A DNA stretch of 6,651 bases from Alcaligenaceae bacterium (GTDB lineage: Bacteria; Pseudomonadota; Gammaproteobacteria; Burkholderiales; Burkholderiaceae_B). Positions 6,267 to 6,651 of this stretch are shown piece after piece. The stretch covers positions 1 through 6,651 of the forward strand of contig JAAZGT010000093.1 in assembly GCA_012511095.1 (NCBI GenBank), in the 5' to 3' direction. How positions within the stretch are numbered: position 1 is the first letter of the stretch; the number at the start of each line of letters is the position of its first letter. The position numbers were made by a program, and so were the translations under genes. The notes beneath the pieces are model-generated. The model was given only the letters and a program-made list of their open reading frames with translations, ran no database searches and was not told the origin of the DNA.

Positions 6267-6311
6267 CGGCATGGTATTTTTAACTACTGAACCTTATTTA
6301 AGGATCTATTT

Positions 6312-6506
6312 ATGCGTTTACTCATCGCTTTATTATTACCATGGTTAACTTTTTTCACCATTGGTAGACCCTTTTCTGGCATTATTTGTTTGATTTTGCA
6401 AGTGACATTGATTGGTTGGTTACCAGCAGCCATCTGGGCGGTTTATGCTTTAAGTCAGTACAAAACCGATAAGAAAATTGAAAAAGCCCTTTCAAATCGT
6501 GCATAG
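6312..6506 (+). CDS. Small two-helix membrane protein, YqaE/Pmp3-like
   Basis: A 64-aa hydrophobic protein. Helix 1 covers about residues 2-16 (LLIALLLPWLTFFTI) and helix 2 about 20-46, with the motif LIGWLPAAIWAVYAL (33-47); a short charged tail (YKTDKKIEKAL) follows. The proline in helix 1 and the GW.P..IWA.Y pattern resemble the YqaE/Pmp3 (UPF0057) family of small membrane proteolipids, tied in yeast and plants to membrane potential and salt tolerance; the bacterial role is poorly known. A strong AAGGA ribosome site (6300-6304) and its own promoter support a real gene despite its size. It stands alone, 125 bp after hslR, and is followed by a hairpin-rich region. The family call is probable, not certain. 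Confidence 0.75.
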   Translation: MRLLIALLLPWLTFFTIGRPFSGIICLILQVTLIGWLPAAIWAVYALSQYKTDKKIEKALSNRA

Positions 6507-6562
6507 CACTGAGTGATTTAAGGGTTAATAAAAAGCTTTTTAGCTAATTATTTAGGTCCATC

Positions 6563-6586
6563 GCGTAGCGCTTTTTGTTGCTACGC
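6563..6586 (+). terminator. Hairpin downstream of the YqaE-like gene
   Basis: GCGTAGC (6563-6569) and GCTACGC (6580-6586) form a perfect 7-bp GC-rich stem with a 10-nt loop, followed by TTTAACCTTT. The T-tract is short, and the hairpin starts 57 bp after the stop. It is the most likely terminator for the plus-strand gene. Confidence 0.5.
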
Positions 6587-6593
6587 TTTAACC

Positions 6594-6617
6594 TTTAAGC
6601 CCATTAGAGGGCTTAAA
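6594..6617. terminator. Second hairpin, candidate terminator for a minus-strand gene
   Basis: TTTAAGCCC (6594-6602) and GGGCTTAAA (6609-6617) form a perfect 9-bp stem with a 6-nt loop. The stop codon of a possible minus-strand reading frame (6615-6613) lies within the right arm, as often happens at the end of a gene. No T-tract follows on either strand, so intrinsic termination is not assured. Confidence 0.45.
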
Positions 6618-6651
6618 CCACATCGCTTTGCAGTTCTTTTTTGGGTGTGCG
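6613..6651 (-). CDS. Possible C-terminal end of a gene entering from the right
   Basis: Read on the minus strand, this stretch encodes RTPKKELQSDVV and then TAA at 6615-6613, directly at a hairpin. The hydrophilic tail plus stop plus hairpin is a plausible end of a convergent gene. Twelve codons are too few to identify it, and the other two minus frames are also open over this short distance, so this is only a suggestion. Confidence 0.3.
   Translation of the reverse strand, partial: RTPKKELQSDVV

Overview
This 6.65 kb window looks like ordinary chromosome from a moderately AT-rich proteobacterium. The gene families point to a beta- or gammaproteobacterium: a HisJ/AotJ-HisQ-HisM-HisP cationic amino acid ABC transporter, the uncharacterised DUF2868 and DUF3025 families, and an HslR-type S4 protein. 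My best guess is a low-GC Alcaligenaceae-like betaproteobacterium, but the sequence alone does not fix the taxon. I see no mobile element, CRISPR array, tRNA, rRNA or phage signature.

Layout. At the left edge (2-667, minus) is the 5' part of a DUF2868 membrane protein gene that runs out of the window. A 320-bp AT-rich regulatory gap (668-987) separates it from a compact plus-strand operon: periplasmic binding protein (988-1779), two inner-membrane permeases (1799-2491 and 2497-3228) and an ATPase (3238-4005). A TauE/SafE-family transporter (4065-4895) follows on the same strand after a 59-bp gap with no obvious terminator, so it may be co-transcribed. A strong hairpin (4909-4934) lies between its stop and the convergent DUF3025 gene (4940-5701, minus). 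DUF3025 is divergent from an hslR homologue (start taken as 5785, to 6186). A 9-bp perfect inverted repeat in their shared upstream region overlaps the DUF3025 start codon. A small two-helix YqaE/Pmp3-like membrane protein follows (6312-6506) with its own extended -10 promoter. The right end holds two hairpins and possibly the last 12 codons of a minus-strand gene entering from the right.

How the genes work together. The only clear functional module is the uptake system. The binding protein captures a basic amino acid in the periplasm, the two permeases form the heterodimeric channel, and the ATPase dimer drives import. The binding site keeps the arginine that binds the ligand carboxylate and has an aromatic residue typical of lysine/arginine/ornithine-binding proteins. 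Both key acidic side chains are Glu rather than Asp, so the exact ligand remains open. The other genes are housekeeping or uncharacterised and have no evident link to the transporter. I found no strong evidence for an undescribed system. The most useful leads are the binding-site substitutions and the inverted repeat over the DUF3025 start.
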